Positions 1-8,147 of a DNA stretch of 37,907 nt are shown here, in pieces. The DNA lies in assembly GCA_937927665.1 (NCBI GenBank), contig CALBRY010000145.1, positions 1 through 37,907 of the forward strand, written 5' to 3'. The notes under the pieces are model-generated. The model was not told the DNA's origin. It saw only the letters and a program-made list of their open reading frames with translations, and made no database searches. Position numbers and translations under genes: made by a program. Within the stretch, counting starts at the first letter, position 1. The number at the start of each line of letters is the position of its first letter. The DNA comes from an uncultured Chloroflexota bacterium. GTDB lineage: Bacteria; Chloroflexota; Anaerolineae; Aggregatilineales; Phototrophicaceae.

Positions 1-10
1 TAGTGGGCAT
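1..10 (-). CDS. 5' end of a gene running off the left edge (only 3 codons visible)
   Basis: On the minus strand an ATG (complement of positions 8-10) is preceded by a strong GGAGGAGAGG ribosome binding site centred near position 20, about 7 nt from the ATG. Only the codons for Met-Pro-Thr lie inside the window, so no function can be given. It would be transcribed divergently from the hydrolase gene at 143. Confidence 0.4.
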
Positions 11-56
11 GATACCTCTCCTCCGAATAGGAAATTCTCTTTATGTTACGGAATGG

Positions 57-87
57 ATGACACCGCGCTGACCCAGCGCGTTATAAT
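57..87 (+). promoter_or_regulatory. Promoter with a palindromic operator between -35 and -10
   Basis: A perfect TATAAT stands at 82-87 and an ATGACA (5 of 6 matches to TTGACA) at 57-62, with a rather long 19-nt spacer. The spacer holds a perfect inverted repeat, CGCGCTG-acc-CAGCGCG (64-80), abutting the -10. A repressor bound there would block RNA polymerase, so this is a candidate operator for the hydrolase gene at 143. The hexamers and the repeat are seen; the regulation is inferred. Confidence 0.5.
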
Positions 88-142
88 CACTTCCGCATAT
101 CATGATCTTAATCATAGTTAGCTGCATGAGGAGGGACAAACG

Positions 143-850
143 ATGAAATGGTTTCTGGTTCTGATGTTTCTGCTCGGTGTCGCTCCGCTGACTGCGTATG
201 CTCAAGATACGCCAGCGGTTGTAACACTGACAACGCCTGACGGCATCACACTGGTGGGTGATTTTTATGCCGCCGAGTCTCCAGCGCCGACTTTGCTTTT
301 GCTGCACATGGCGAATTCATCTCGTGCTGCGTGGACGCGGTCAATTCCGACCTTGTTGGAGGGTGGCTATAACATCCTTGCGGTGGATATGCGTGGTTGG
401 GGTGAATCCGGCGGCGAGCGAGATATGGATGCGACAACTGCCGATTTTCCGCTGTGGTTTGCGTGGCTGCGCGAACAGCCGACCGTACTTGAGGATCAGT
501 TTGCGATTATCGGGGGAAGTGTTGGCGCAAACCTCTCACTTTTTGCGTGCATCAATGAACCCGGATGCGTAACCGCCGTCGCACTTTCCCCCGGACGCGA
601 CTACTACGGGGTGCAGCCGCTCAACGCGCTTGAAGGCGATGGGCTGGGCGATCGTTCGCTGCTGATCTTGACCACGATCCGGGATAGTTCAAGCGGAACA
701 TTTCCACAGGAATTGGTGGAAGCAGCCACGACGTTTGAAATCGGGTTGATCCAGTATCCGGGTATCGGGCATCATGGCACGGAAATATTGAACAACCGGG
801 ATAGCGCGCTCCCGTTGGTCATGATATGGCTGGAAACCCATCTCGGCTGA
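143..850 (+). CDS. Secreted alpha/beta hydrolase
   Basis: 235 aa. Residues 1-20 form a Sec signal peptide (short basic start, hydrophobic core, AYA cleavage site), so the enzyme acts outside the cytoplasm. The rest has the alpha/beta hydrolase layout: the strand before the oxyanion loop (LLLLHMAN, about 51-58), the VDMRGWGESGG segment near 81-91, the nucleophile elbow GGSVG with Ser126, and a C-terminal catalytic His at or next to His210 (GIGHHG). Asp181 is a possible acid residue. It resembles dienelactone-hydrolase/BAAT-type enzymes; the substrate cannot be read from the sequence. The start is supported by GGAGG at 130-134, 8 nt before the ATG. It appears monocistronic. Confidence 0.85.
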   Translation: MKWFLVLMFLLGVAPLTAYAQDTPAVVTLTTPDGITLVGDFYAAESPAPTLLLLHMANSSRAAWTRSIPTLLEGGYNILAVDMRGWGESGGERDMDATTADFPLWFAWLREQPTVLEDQFAIIGGSVGANLSLFACINEPGCVTAVALSPGRDYYGVQPLNALEGDGLGDRSLLILTTIRDSSSGTFPQELVEAATTFEIGLIQYPGIGHHGTEILNNRDSALPLVMIWLETHLG

Positions 851-863
851 CGACAGCAGTCCA

Positions 864-879
864 TTCAAGAAAACTTGAA
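864..879. repeat. Small inverted repeat TTCAAG-aaaa-CTTGAA
   Basis: Perfect 6-bp arms with a 4-nt loop in the 91-nt gap between the hydrolase and the peptidase. It may be an operator for the peptidase gene or a weak hairpin; no T-run follows, so it is not a good terminator. Confidence 0.35.
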
Positions 880-941
880 CGGTTTGGCTGACCTCGTGGT
901 AAGATAGGAAGACACATGCTGCTTAGAAAAGAGAGCAAAAG

Positions 942-2765
942 ATGATTGATGCACCTCACGAAACGGCAACAGGCGCGGAAAACGTCGCTTGGGACCTGTC
1001 CATTTTCTATCAAAGCCCTGATGATCCGGCGATTGAGCGCGATATCACAGCGATTCGTCAACGTGCCTCCGCATATGCGGCGGAATATCGTGGAAAAATC
1101 GCATCGCTTGACGCCGAAGGAATCGTCGATGCACTGGTCGAACGTGAGGCGATCGCCGATATGGCGGGACGGCTTGGTTCCTATGCCGGGCTGACGTTTG
1201 TCACGGAGACAAATAATCCGCAGCGCGGCGCACTGTACCAGAAGGTGCAAGAAATCGGCGCTGAAATTCAGCAGATGCTTTTGTTCTTTGAATTGGAATG
1301 GAAAGCGCTTTCCGACGAGCAGACACAGGCGATTCTCACTGATCCGACGCTTGGCAAGTACGCGCATTTGCTCGAAGACGAACTCAAGATGCGTCCGCAT
1401 ACCCTCAGCGAAATTGAGGAACAGATTCTTGTCGAAAAGAGCGTTACCGGATCAGGCGCATGGGTTCGCTTCTTCACCCAATTGATGGGCGCACTGCGCT
1501 ACTCATGGGAAGGCGGAGAACTGACGGACTCGCAGATTCTCTCCAAGTTGTATTCCGCCGATCGCGAAATCCGCCGCCGTGCCGCCGAAAGCGTGACGCA
1601 AGGCTTGAGCACGCGCCTAATGGAAACGACGTATGTTTTCAACGTGCTGGCAGCCGATAAGATGCAGAGCGACCGCCGCCGTAAGTTCCCGTCGTGGATC
1701 AGCGATCGCAATCTCTCGAATAAAGCGCCGGATGCCGTCGTTGACGCGCTGGTCAATTCGGTCACGAGCCATTATGAGATCGTCGCGCGGCATTACCGCC
1801 TCAAGCGCGTGCTGATGGGCGTTGATGAACTGTACGATTATGATCGCTATGCGCCGCTCCCGATCAAAGCGACGACGGAAGATTACACATGGGCAGAAGC
1901 ACGCGAGATCGTGCAAAGCTCGTACACCGCTTTCAGCCCGGAGGCGGGCGCGGTGGTAGCGCGTTTCTTTGATGAAAACTGGATCGATGCGGCACTGCGT
2001 CCGAATAAGCGCGGCGGCGCGTTTGCGACGGCGACTGTGCCTTCGGCGCATCCGTTTGTGCTGGTCAACTTTACGGGGAAAGCGCGCGATGTTTCGACAT
2101 TGGCGCATGAACTCGGTCACGGGCTGCACCAGTATCTCGCACAGCGCAAAATGGGCTTGGTCTATCAATATACGCCGCTGACCACCGCCGAAACAGCGTC
2201 TGTGTTTGGCGAAATGCTCACCTTCCAAGCGCTGCTGGCTAAAGAATCTGATCCGGCGGCGCGCCTGCTGATGCTGTCGGGCAAGCTGGAGGACAGCTTC
2301 GCAACGGTGTTCCGTCAGATTTCGATGAACCGCTTCGAGGATGCGTATCACACAGCACGCCGCACGGAAGGCGAACTTTCGAGCGACCGCCTCAGCGAGT
2401 TGTGGATGCAGACACAGCAGGCAATGTTCGGGGACAGCGTGACCCTACGCAGCGATTATGGCACGTGGTGGAGCTATATCCCGCACTTCTTGGGGACGCC
2501 CGGCTATGTCTATGCGTATGCCTTTGGCGAACTGCTGGTGCTGGCGCTCTACAACCTGTATCAAGAGCGTGGTCAGGCCTTCGTGCCGCAGTATCTCGAT
2601 CTGCTTGCGGCAGGCGACAGCGATTACCCCGATAAACTGCTGGCGAAGGTCGGCATTGATTTGAACGATCCGAATTTCTGGAATGGTGGGCTTGCGGTGT
2701 TGAGCGATCTGGTTAATCAGGAAGAAGCGCTCGCGCGGCAGGTGTTCCCGGAGAAGTTCGCGTAA
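942..2765 (+). CDS. pepF: Oligoendopeptidase F-like zinc metallopeptidase (family M3)
   Basis: 607 aa, the usual length for PepF. It would hydrolyse short cytoplasmic peptides. The zinc site is intact: HELGH at 389-393 (ligands His389 and His393, catalytic Glu390), with the third ligand most likely Glu417 in AETAS, 28 residues downstream as expected in M3. The long helical N-terminal half and the C-terminal segment with YAYAFGELL also match the family. No signal peptide is present. The ATG is preceded by an AGAGAG stretch. A strong terminator follows immediately (2790-2832), so the gene is probably transcribed alone. The exact subfamily (PepF versus related M3B peptidases) is not settled. Confidence 0.92.
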   Translation: MIDAPHETATGAENVAWDLSIFYQSPDDPAIERDITAIRQRASAYAAEYRGKIASLDAEGIVDALVEREAIADMAGRLGSYAGLTFVTETNNPQRGALYQKVQEIGAEIQQMLLFFELEWKALSDEQTQAILTDPTLGKYAHLLEDELKMRPHTLSEIEEQILVEKSVTGSGAWVRFFTQLMGALRYSWEGGELTDSQILSKLYSADREIRRRAAESVTQGLSTRLMETTYVFNVLAADKMQSDRRRKFPSWISDRNLSNKAPDAVVDALVNSVTSHYEIVARHYRLKRVLMGVDELYDYDRYAPLPIKATTEDYTWAEAREIVQSSYTAFSPEAGAVVARFFDENWIDAALRPNKRGGAFATATVPSAHPFVLVNFTGKARDVSTLAHELGHGLHQYLAQRKMGLVYQYTPLTTAETASVFGEMLTFQALLAKESDPAARLLMLSGKLEDSFATVFRQISMNRFEDAYHTARRTEGELSSDRLSELWMQTQQAMFGDSVTLRSDYGTWWSYIPHFLGTPGYVYAYAFGELLVLALYNLYQERGQAFVPQYLDLLAAGDSDYPDKLLAKVGIDLNDPNFWNGGLAVLSDLVNQEEALARQVFPEKFA

Positions 2766-2789
2766 CTTCGGTTCTTTAGCACAATAAAG

Positions 2790-2832
2790 CTCCTCATCCC
2801 GCAGAAAAAGCGCATGGGATGAGGAGTTTTTT
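2790..2832 (+). terminator. Rho-independent terminator of the M3 peptidase
   Basis: An 11-bp perfect stem, CTCCTCATCCC (2790-2800) with GGGATGAGGAG (2816-2826), has a 15-nt loop and is followed by TTTTTT (2827-2832). The aminotransferase on the other strand ends at 2839, so the hairpin may serve both convergent genes. Confidence 0.93.
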
Positions 2833-2838
2833 AATTGA

Positions 2839-4170
2839 TTAGCCCTCGTATGCCTGATCGAGATCGGTCAGGACGGTATCGAGAATATCCAGCCCTTCTT
2901 GAATCTGCGCTTCGGTGATGATCAGCGGCGGGCAGTTCATGATCAAGTTCCAGCGGACGAGCGTCGTCAGCCCGTTTGCCTTGAGCGCTCCGGCGGCTTT
3001 CTTCATCGGGTCGCTGAACGGCTTATTGAACGGACTCATCGGTTCGCGGGTTTCGCGGCTCTTCACCAGTTCGATCACCGTGTGCAAGCCCGCGCCGCGC
3101 ACATCCCCGATCACCGGGTGCTTTTCCGCCAAGTCCATCAATCCACGCCGCAAAACTTTCCCCATTTCGCGGCTGCGTACGATCAGATTTTCTTGATGAT
3201 AGACTTCCATTGCTGCCACGCCTGCCGCCGTTGCCAGTGCGTGCGCGCTGTAGGTCAGCCCGGTTTGCAGAACATGATCATCAAAATAGGATGCAACTTT
3301 TTCGCTGATCAACGTCGCGCCGAGCGGTACATATCCCGACGTGATTCCCTTCGCCAGCGCCATAATATCCGGCTTGGCGTTCGGGTAATGCTGGATGCCG
3401 AACCATTCGCCCGTGCGTCCGAACCCGCTCATGACTTCGTCAACAATCAGCAGCAGATTGTATTTATCGCAAATTTCGCGCAAGCGGTTGAAATAAACGG
3501 CGGTCGGCTGGAGTACGCCGCTTGATCCGCTGTACCCTTCCACCATGATCGCCGCGACCGTGTCCGGTCCTTCCATCAACACCATATCCTCGACCAAGTC
3601 CGCGATGATCGCATCCCCTTCTTCTTGAGAGATGCCGCGATAGATCGGATTGCGATAGGCATACGGATCGGGCATGCGGACGATCCACGGAACGCCCGGT
3701 TCGTTGCCAATACGGCGCGGATCGCCGCCCGCTGACATTGCCGCGAAGGTCGCGCCGTGATAGCTCTTATAGCGCGTGAAAACTTTTTGCTTGCCGGTAT
3801 ACATGCGGGCGATCTTCATCGCGTTTTCGACCGCGTCTGTGCCGCCATTGGTGAACAGCGCTTTTTGCAGCCCTGAGACTTCCGCAAGCATCGTGCCGAG
3901 TCGCCCACGCGGTTCAGTTGCCCAACCGGGATCGACATAACACAGTTTCGCCGCCTGTTCCTGAATCGCCTTGACGACATGCGGGTGACTGTGACCGAGG
4001 TTCATATTAACCAACTGCGATGACCAATCGAGATAGCGTTTGCCGTTCGCGTCATAGACATAAACGCCTTCGGCACGTTCGACCGGGATTGGATTCCATG
4101 TCCCCTGTGCGTTCCAACTGACGAGGGTATGCTCTTTATTCTGCTGAACGATTTCTGCTGCGCTGCTCAT
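2839..4170 (-). CDS. Class III PLP-dependent aminotransferase
   Basis: 443 aa. Class III motifs occur in order: a GHSHPHVVKAI segment near 59-69, the TNGGTDAVENAMKIAR cofactor-phosphate region near 107-122, KSYHGAT near 135-141, the pyridoxal-N1-binding Asp244 in LIVDE, and the Schiff-base Lys274 in ALAKG. It transfers amino groups from amine or omega-amino substrates to keto acids. The family includes beta-alanine-pyruvate, taurine-pyruvate and GABA aminotransferases, and the substrate cannot be assigned from motifs. The ATG is preceded by GGGAG at a good distance. A promoter is visible upstream at 4203-4232, so the gene probably forms its own unit, divergent from the pseudouridine synthase. 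Confidence 0.9.
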   Translation of the reverse strand: MSSAAEIVQQNKEHTLVSWNAQGTWNPIPVERAEGVYVYDANGKRYLDWSSQLVNMNLGHSHPHVVKAIQEQAAKLCYVDPGWATEPRGRLGTMLAEVSGLQKALFTNGGTDAVENAMKIARMYTGKQKVFTRYKSYHGATFAAMSAGGDPRRIGNEPGVPWIVRMPDPYAYRNPIYRGISQEEGDAIIADLVEDMVLMEGPDTVAAIMVEGYSGSSGVLQPTAVYFNRLREICDKYNLLLIVDEVMSGFGRTGEWFGIQHYPNAKPDIMALAKGITSGYVPLGATLISEKVASYFDDHVLQTGLTYSAHALATAAGVAAMEVYHQENLIVRSREMGKVLRRGLMDLAEKHPVIGDVRGAGLHTVIELVKSRETREPMSPFNKPFSDPMKKAAGALKANGLTTLVRWNLIMNCPPLIITEAQIQEGLDILDTVLTDLDQAYEG

Positions 4171-4202
4171 AAGCTGCTCCCAACTGTAACTGTATTGATG
4201 GT

Positions 4203-4232
4203 ATTCTAGCCGCTCATGATGAAAATCCTCAA
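4203..4232 (-). promoter_or_regulatory. Sigma-70-type promoter of the aminotransferase
   Basis: On the minus strand TTGAGG (complement of 4227-4232) and TAGAAT (complement of 4203-4208) are separated by 18 nt. The predicted start point lies about 25-30 nt before the ATG at 4170. Confidence 0.55.
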
Positions 4233-4247
4233 GCGAACCATGACACC

Positions 4248-4838
4248 ATGCCGAAAACTACGATCAAATTTTGGAAACCCTACGGCGTTCACACCAAGTT
4301 TACCGACCCGGACGGGCGACCCACGCTGGCGGACTATATCGATCGCCCGAACATCTACCCGATCGGGCGGCTGGATCATGACAGCGAGGGGTTGCTGCTG
4401 ATCAGCGACGACAAGCGGCTAACCGCGCAACTGCTCGATCCTGAACATGGACACCCGCGCACCTATTGGGCGCAAGTGGAGCGCATCCCGAACGAAGCCA
4501 CGCTCGATCATCTGCGCGCCGGAGTTAAACTCTCGATTGATGGCAAACCGTACACGACGCGTCCTGCGCTGGTTGAACTGCTCCCCGGCGAACCTGATCT
4601 GCCGCCGCGTCCCGTGCCGATCCGCTACCGGATAAATGTACCAACGGCTTGGCTCGCGCTCACGATCACGGACGGAAAGAATCGACAGGTGCGCCGGATG
4701 ACCGCCGCTGTTGGGTTTCCGACTCTGCGTTTGGTGCGCGTGGCGATGGCGGGAATCACGCTCGACGGATTAGCGCCGGGGGAGTGGCGTGAACTGACTG
4801 CCGCAGAATTGGGTAAACTGAAGAAAGGCAAAAGTTAA
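4248..4838 (+). CDS. 23S rRNA pseudouridine synthase, RsuA/RluE type
   Basis: 196 aa. It carries the RsuA-family signature GRLDHDSEGLLL with the catalytic Asp43, a KPYGV segment at the N-terminus, and the C-terminal NRQVRRM motif that contacts RNA. It lacks an N-terminal S4 domain and is short, like RluE (E. coli YmfC, which modifies U2457 of 23S rRNA). The exact target uridine is inferred from this similarity only. Start: ATG at 4248 begins the conserved KFWKPYGV strand, although no clear Shine-Dalgarno is visible. Transcribed divergently from the aminotransferase. Confidence 0.85.
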   Translation: MPKTTIKFWKPYGVHTKFTDPDGRPTLADYIDRPNIYPIGRLDHDSEGLLLISDDKRLTAQLLDPEHGHPRTYWAQVERIPNEATLDHLRAGVKLSIDGKPYTTRPALVELLPGEPDLPPRPVPIRYRINVPTAWLALTITDGKNRQVRRMTAAVGFPTLRLVRVAMAGITLDGLAPGEWRELTAAELGKLKKGKS

Positions 4839-4867
4839 AAGTATGCCCACTTTCCACTTTTAACTTT
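4831..4867. repeat. AT-rich inverted repeat overlapping the stop codon
   Basis: AAAGTTAAAAGT (4831-4842) and ACTTTTAACTTT (4856-4867) are perfect 12-bp arms with a 13-nt loop. The left arm contains the stop codon of the pseudouridine synthase. Part of the right arm repeats in tandem (ACTTTCAACTTTC). It could act as a weak terminator or mRNA 3' stabiliser. Confidence 0.6.
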
Positions 4868-4925
4868 CAACTTTCTTTCCATACTCATGACTGGTTACAC
4901 CATTACGCTTAGCGAGGAACACCAC

Positions 4926-5798
4926 ATGCGCGTTGGATTACAACTTCCAAGATTTACGTGGGGCGGCGCAAATACCATCGCCCCGAAACTGAACGAGATT
5001 GCGCCGCTGGTCGATCAGGGCGGATTTTACAGCCTGTGGGTGATGGATCATTTCTTCCAGATTCCCGGCGTTGGCGAGCCTCAAGAGCCGATGCTTGAAG
5101 GCTACAGCACGCTTTCATATCTCGCCGCGCTGACGAAGCATGTCAAGCTCGGCACGCTGGTCACCGGCGTGATTTATCGCTATCCCGGCATTCTTGTCAA
5201 AACGGCGACGACGCTCGATGTGTTGAGCGGTGGACGCGCGTATTTGGGCATCGGCGCGGCATGGTTCGAGCGGGAAGCGCTCGGTCTAGGGATACCGTAT
5301 CCGCCTGTTGCCACCCGTTTTGAACAACTTGAAGAAGCACTCCAGATCACCCATCAAATGTGGGCGGGCGAAGTCAAACCGTATCACGGCAAACATTATC
5401 AGATGGACGAGACGCTGTGCGTTCCCATGCCGATCAGTCAGCCGCACCCACCGATCATGATCGGCGGCATGGGTGAGCATAAGACGATGCGGTTGATCGC
5501 AAAATACGCCGATGCGTGTAATCTGTTCGTGCGGGCGGGTATGGATGTGATTCAGTCCCGTTTGGAGACGATCCGCCGCAACTGTGACGCGCTTGGGCGC
5601 GATTACAACACGATTGAGCGGACGACACTGGGAACGGTGAATTTTGAGATGCAGAAGCCCAAAGAGGTGATCGCTCAAATTCGCCAGCTTGCCGATCTTG
5701 GCGTTCAGCATGTGATCTATAACATCCCCAACGTTGAGACGATCAAGCCGCTTGAGACGATGATCCGCGAGGTGATTCCGGCGGTGGCAGAGCTGTAA
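4926..5798 (+). CDS. LLM-class (luciferase-like) F420-dependent oxidoreductase
   Basis: 290 aa from ATG 4926, which has an AGGA ribosome binding site at 4914-4917; an ATG 13 codons upstream gives a tail that is not family-like. The protein begins MRVGLQLPRF and shows the luciferase-like TIM-barrel pattern: GGFYSLWVMDHF, LSYLAALTKHVKLGTLVTG, GGRAYLGIGAAWFEREALGLGIP (broken at will here), and HPPIMIGGMGE before MRLIAKYADACNLF. Members of this group usually bind F420, some FMN, and oxidise or reduce small organic substrates in the cytoplasm. The substrate is unknown. It sits just before a palindromic repeat cluster. Confidence 0.87.
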   Translation: MRVGLQLPRFTWGGANTIAPKLNEIAPLVDQGGFYSLWVMDHFFQIPGVGEPQEPMLEGYSTLSYLAALTKHVKLGTLVTGVIYRYPGILVKTATTLDVLSGGRAYLGIGAAWFEREALGLGIPYPPVATRFEQLEEALQITHQMWAGEVKPYHGKHYQMDETLCVPMPISQPHPPIMIGGMGEHKTMRLIAKYADACNLFVRAGMDVIQSRLETIRRNCDALGRDYNTIERTTLGTVNFEMQKPKEVIAQIRQLADLGVQHVIYNIPNVETIKPLETMIREVIPAVAEL

Positions 5799-5873
5799 GG
5801 GCGGCGATGAGCCGCCCGAAACGGGCGCGTCGCGACGCGCCCCTACGATAAGACACCCCTTGGGAAAGGGGTG
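5799..5873. repeat. Three-hairpin intergenic palindromic element (REP-like)
   Basis: Three perfect hairpins are packed in 75 nt directly after the oxidoreductase stop: GGGCGGC-gatga-GCCGCCC (5799-5817), a 20-nt perfect palindrome GGGCGCGTCG/CGACGCGCCC (5823-5842), and CACCCCTT-ggga-AAGGGGTG (5854-5873). There is no U-tract. The layout is that of a REP-type element between convergent genes; it may also stop transcription or protect mRNA 3' ends. Confidence 0.75.
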
Positions 5874-5881
5874 AACGCGCT

Positions 5882-8098
5882 TTACATCACTGGCAGAAGG
5901 AAGGCGAATACGCTCCCGCCGCCGGGATTATCCTCGATCCAGATGCGTCCGCCGTGCGCCTCGACGATCAAGCGGCAGAACGTTAAGCCTAAGCCACTGC
6001 CGCGCCGCGATCCGGTGCGCCCCTGTACCTGAACAAAGCGATCGAACAAGCGCGCTTTGTAATCATCCGGCACACCGGGACCGGAGTCCACAACATCGAT
6101 ACGCACAAAACCGGCGGGAATGCGCCCTCCGTTGGCTTTGCGGACGCGGACGATCACTTTGCTATCCAGCGGGCTGAATTTGAGCGCGTTATCGACAAGA
6201 TTGAGCAGGACGCGCTCGACTTTATCGGCATCAACATTCAGCGCCGATGCAGCATCAAGATCTTCTGTTTGGATGGTGATGTTTAGCTCACGCGCCAGCG
6301 GCTCAAGTTCCGTAGTCACATTTTCGACTAGGAGCGCGAACGGCGTTTGTTTTTGATCCAGCGATAAGAAGCCGCTCTCCATGCGCGATACGTCTAACAG
6401 CGCATCAACCCGCGAGAGCAGTTTACGAATGGCGCGGCGTGCGCTGTCCGTTGTCGAATCAACGGCGGGGCGGAACGGCGCATCCGGCGGGACAAATTCG
6501 GTGAGCAGTTTCAGGCTGGTGGTGACAGCGGTCAGCGGGCTGCGGAGATCGTGTACCAGCATCCGGCTGAGTTCTTCCCGCGTTTGTTCGAGCTTGTACT
6601 GCTCGGATTCGTCGTAGAACACCAGCAGCGCCCCGATTGGCTGTCCATCGCTGCCGGGGACGGCGATCACCTGCCGCTGAATGCGGATCGTGCCGCTGTC
6701 GCTTTCCATCGTGTAAACAGCGGGGGAGCGTTCTGTCCATGCGCCGGGGGTGCGGAGTTCTTTTACGATGCGGCGGATCTCGTTTTCGCTGGCGAAGCCG
6801 AAACGGTGCGCCAATTCGAGTTCCGTGCTTTCTAGCAAATCCTCAACCGAGCAGTTTTGTAGGACAGCGGGCGAGAGTCCCAAGCGAGAGACAGCCGGAT
6901 TTGCCAACGCGACGATCCCGTTGTGGTCAATCATGACCAGCGCTTCTTTCATCGCATTCAAGATGACCTGCAAGCGATCGCGCGTTTCGGTGATGCGGTT
7001 GAGCATCCGCGCATTGTCCATCGCAATGACAGCTTGGCTGCCAAGCTGAAGCGCGAAATGGGTATCTTCGTCGTTGAAGGCGTTGACGGTTTCGCTTTCG
7101 AGCGTAATCGCGCCCATCACCGCTCCGGCACGCATGATCGGCACACTCAATTGAGAGCGGGTGTACGGGTGAATCAGCGCGAGATCGGGTTCGGTGAGCG
7201 CGTTGCGCGCCAGCACCGCTTTTCCAGATGTGACCACGCGGCGGGTGATTCCTGTCAGGGCGCGCATCGGGTTCGCGAACGCACCTTCCGGGTAACCCTG
7301 TGAGATCAAGCGATCGACGACGCCGGACTCATTGAGCAGGATCAGCACGCCGATTTTCGCGCTGGTCGCATCAAGCGCATGATTCAGGACGAGCGTACAA
7401 ATGCGCTCCAAGTCGATCGTCGCGGTCAGTTCGTGCCCGATCACGGCGAGCGCGATAAGCTGACCGACGCGCCTTTCCAGCGCTTCATCGGTGATCGAGT
7501 ACAAGCGCGCATTGCTGATTGCCTGTGCGACTTGTGTCGCAAATGTGCGGAGAATTTCCACCTGTTCCGGTGAAAAATCAGTCGGGTGATCGTAGTACAG
7601 GACAAGCACACCCAAGCCAACACCCCCCACCGCGAGTGGCAGTTCGATCCATGCACGCTTGTTTTCGTGCATCATCATGTTGCGTAGATGGGTGGCGTGA
7701 TTATCGCCGTCAATCGTCAGCGCCCATTGTCCCAGATCGTTGACGATCAGCGGCTTGGTTTCGGTGAGCACCTGCTTACGCGAATTCAGCATGAGTGCGG
7801 GGTCAGGTGGATCAGAAAAAAAGCGATCGCTCATGCCGCCGCTGCGGAACAGCGCCAGCGTTGATTTTTGATCATCCCAATAGAGGTAAACCGCCGTCGC
7901 CGTGACACCGGGGGAAATTTTCGGCGCGGATTCGATCACTGTGTTGAGGACTTTATCCGGCGAAAGTGTCCCTGTAAGCTGCGTGAGAACGCTGTTTAGG
8001 GTTGCAAGCTGTTCTACACGCGATGCTTTTTCAGGTGGATTCAAAGAATCAGGCGGGCTTGACGGGGGTTTACGTCCAGAAAAGATCGAAGATTTCAC
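5882..8098 (-). CDS. Cytoplasmic sensor histidine kinase, GAF-GAF-PAS-HisKA-HATPase
   Basis: 738 aa, no membrane segment or signal peptide. Domains: GAF 1 (about 30-195), GAF 2 (about 215-365), PAS (about 375-490, LQVILNAMKEALVMIDHNG), HisKA with the phospho-acceptor His516 in LVHDLRSP, and HATPase_c (about 620-735) with N-box LLNLVDNALKFSP, G1 box VDSGPGVPD and G2 box GSGLGLTF. It should sense an intracellular ligand or redox state and phosphorylate a response regulator, but none is adjacent. The start codon is GTG, with AGGG 6 nt upstream. It lies 49 nt downstream of a paralogous kinase on the same strand, probably co-transcribed. Tandem duplication is likely. Confidence 0.92.
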   Translation of the reverse strand: MKSSIFSGRKPPSSPPDSLNPPEKASRVEQLATLNSVLTQLTGTLSPDKVLNTVIESAPKISPGVTATAVYLYWDDQKSTLALFRSGGMSDRFFSDPPDPALMLNSRKQVLTETKPLIVNDLGQWALTIDGDNHATHLRNMMMHENKRAWIELPLAVGGVGLGVLVLYYDHPTDFSPEQVEILRTFATQVAQAISNARLYSITDEALERRVGQLIALAVIGHELTATIDLERICTLVLNHALDATSAKIGVLILLNESGVVDRLISQGYPEGAFANPMRALTGITRRVVTSGKAVLARNALTEPDLALIHPYTRSQLSVPIMRAGAVMGAITLESETVNAFNDEDTHFALQLGSQAVIAMDNARMLNRITETRDRLQVILNAMKEALVMIDHNGIVALANPAVSRLGLSPAVLQNCSVEDLLESTELELAHRFGFASENEIRRIVKELRTPGAWTERSPAVYTMESDSGTIRIQRQVIAVPGSDGQPIGALLVFYDESEQYKLEQTREELSRMLVHDLRSPLTAVTTSLKLLTEFVPPDAPFRPAVDSTTDSARRAIRKLLSRVDALLDVSRMESGFLSLDQKQTPFALLVENVTTELEPLARELNITIQTEDLDAASALNVDADKVERVLLNLVDNALKFSPLDSKVIVRVRKANGGRIPAGFVRIDVVDSGPGVPDDYKARLFDRFVQVQGRTGSRRGSGLGLTFCRLIVEAHGGRIWIEDNPGGGSVFAFLLPVM

Positions 8099-8147
8099 GC
8101 CATGCCCTTTCTTGCGCTTGCGCTTGCACTTATACGTTTTATTTGTG

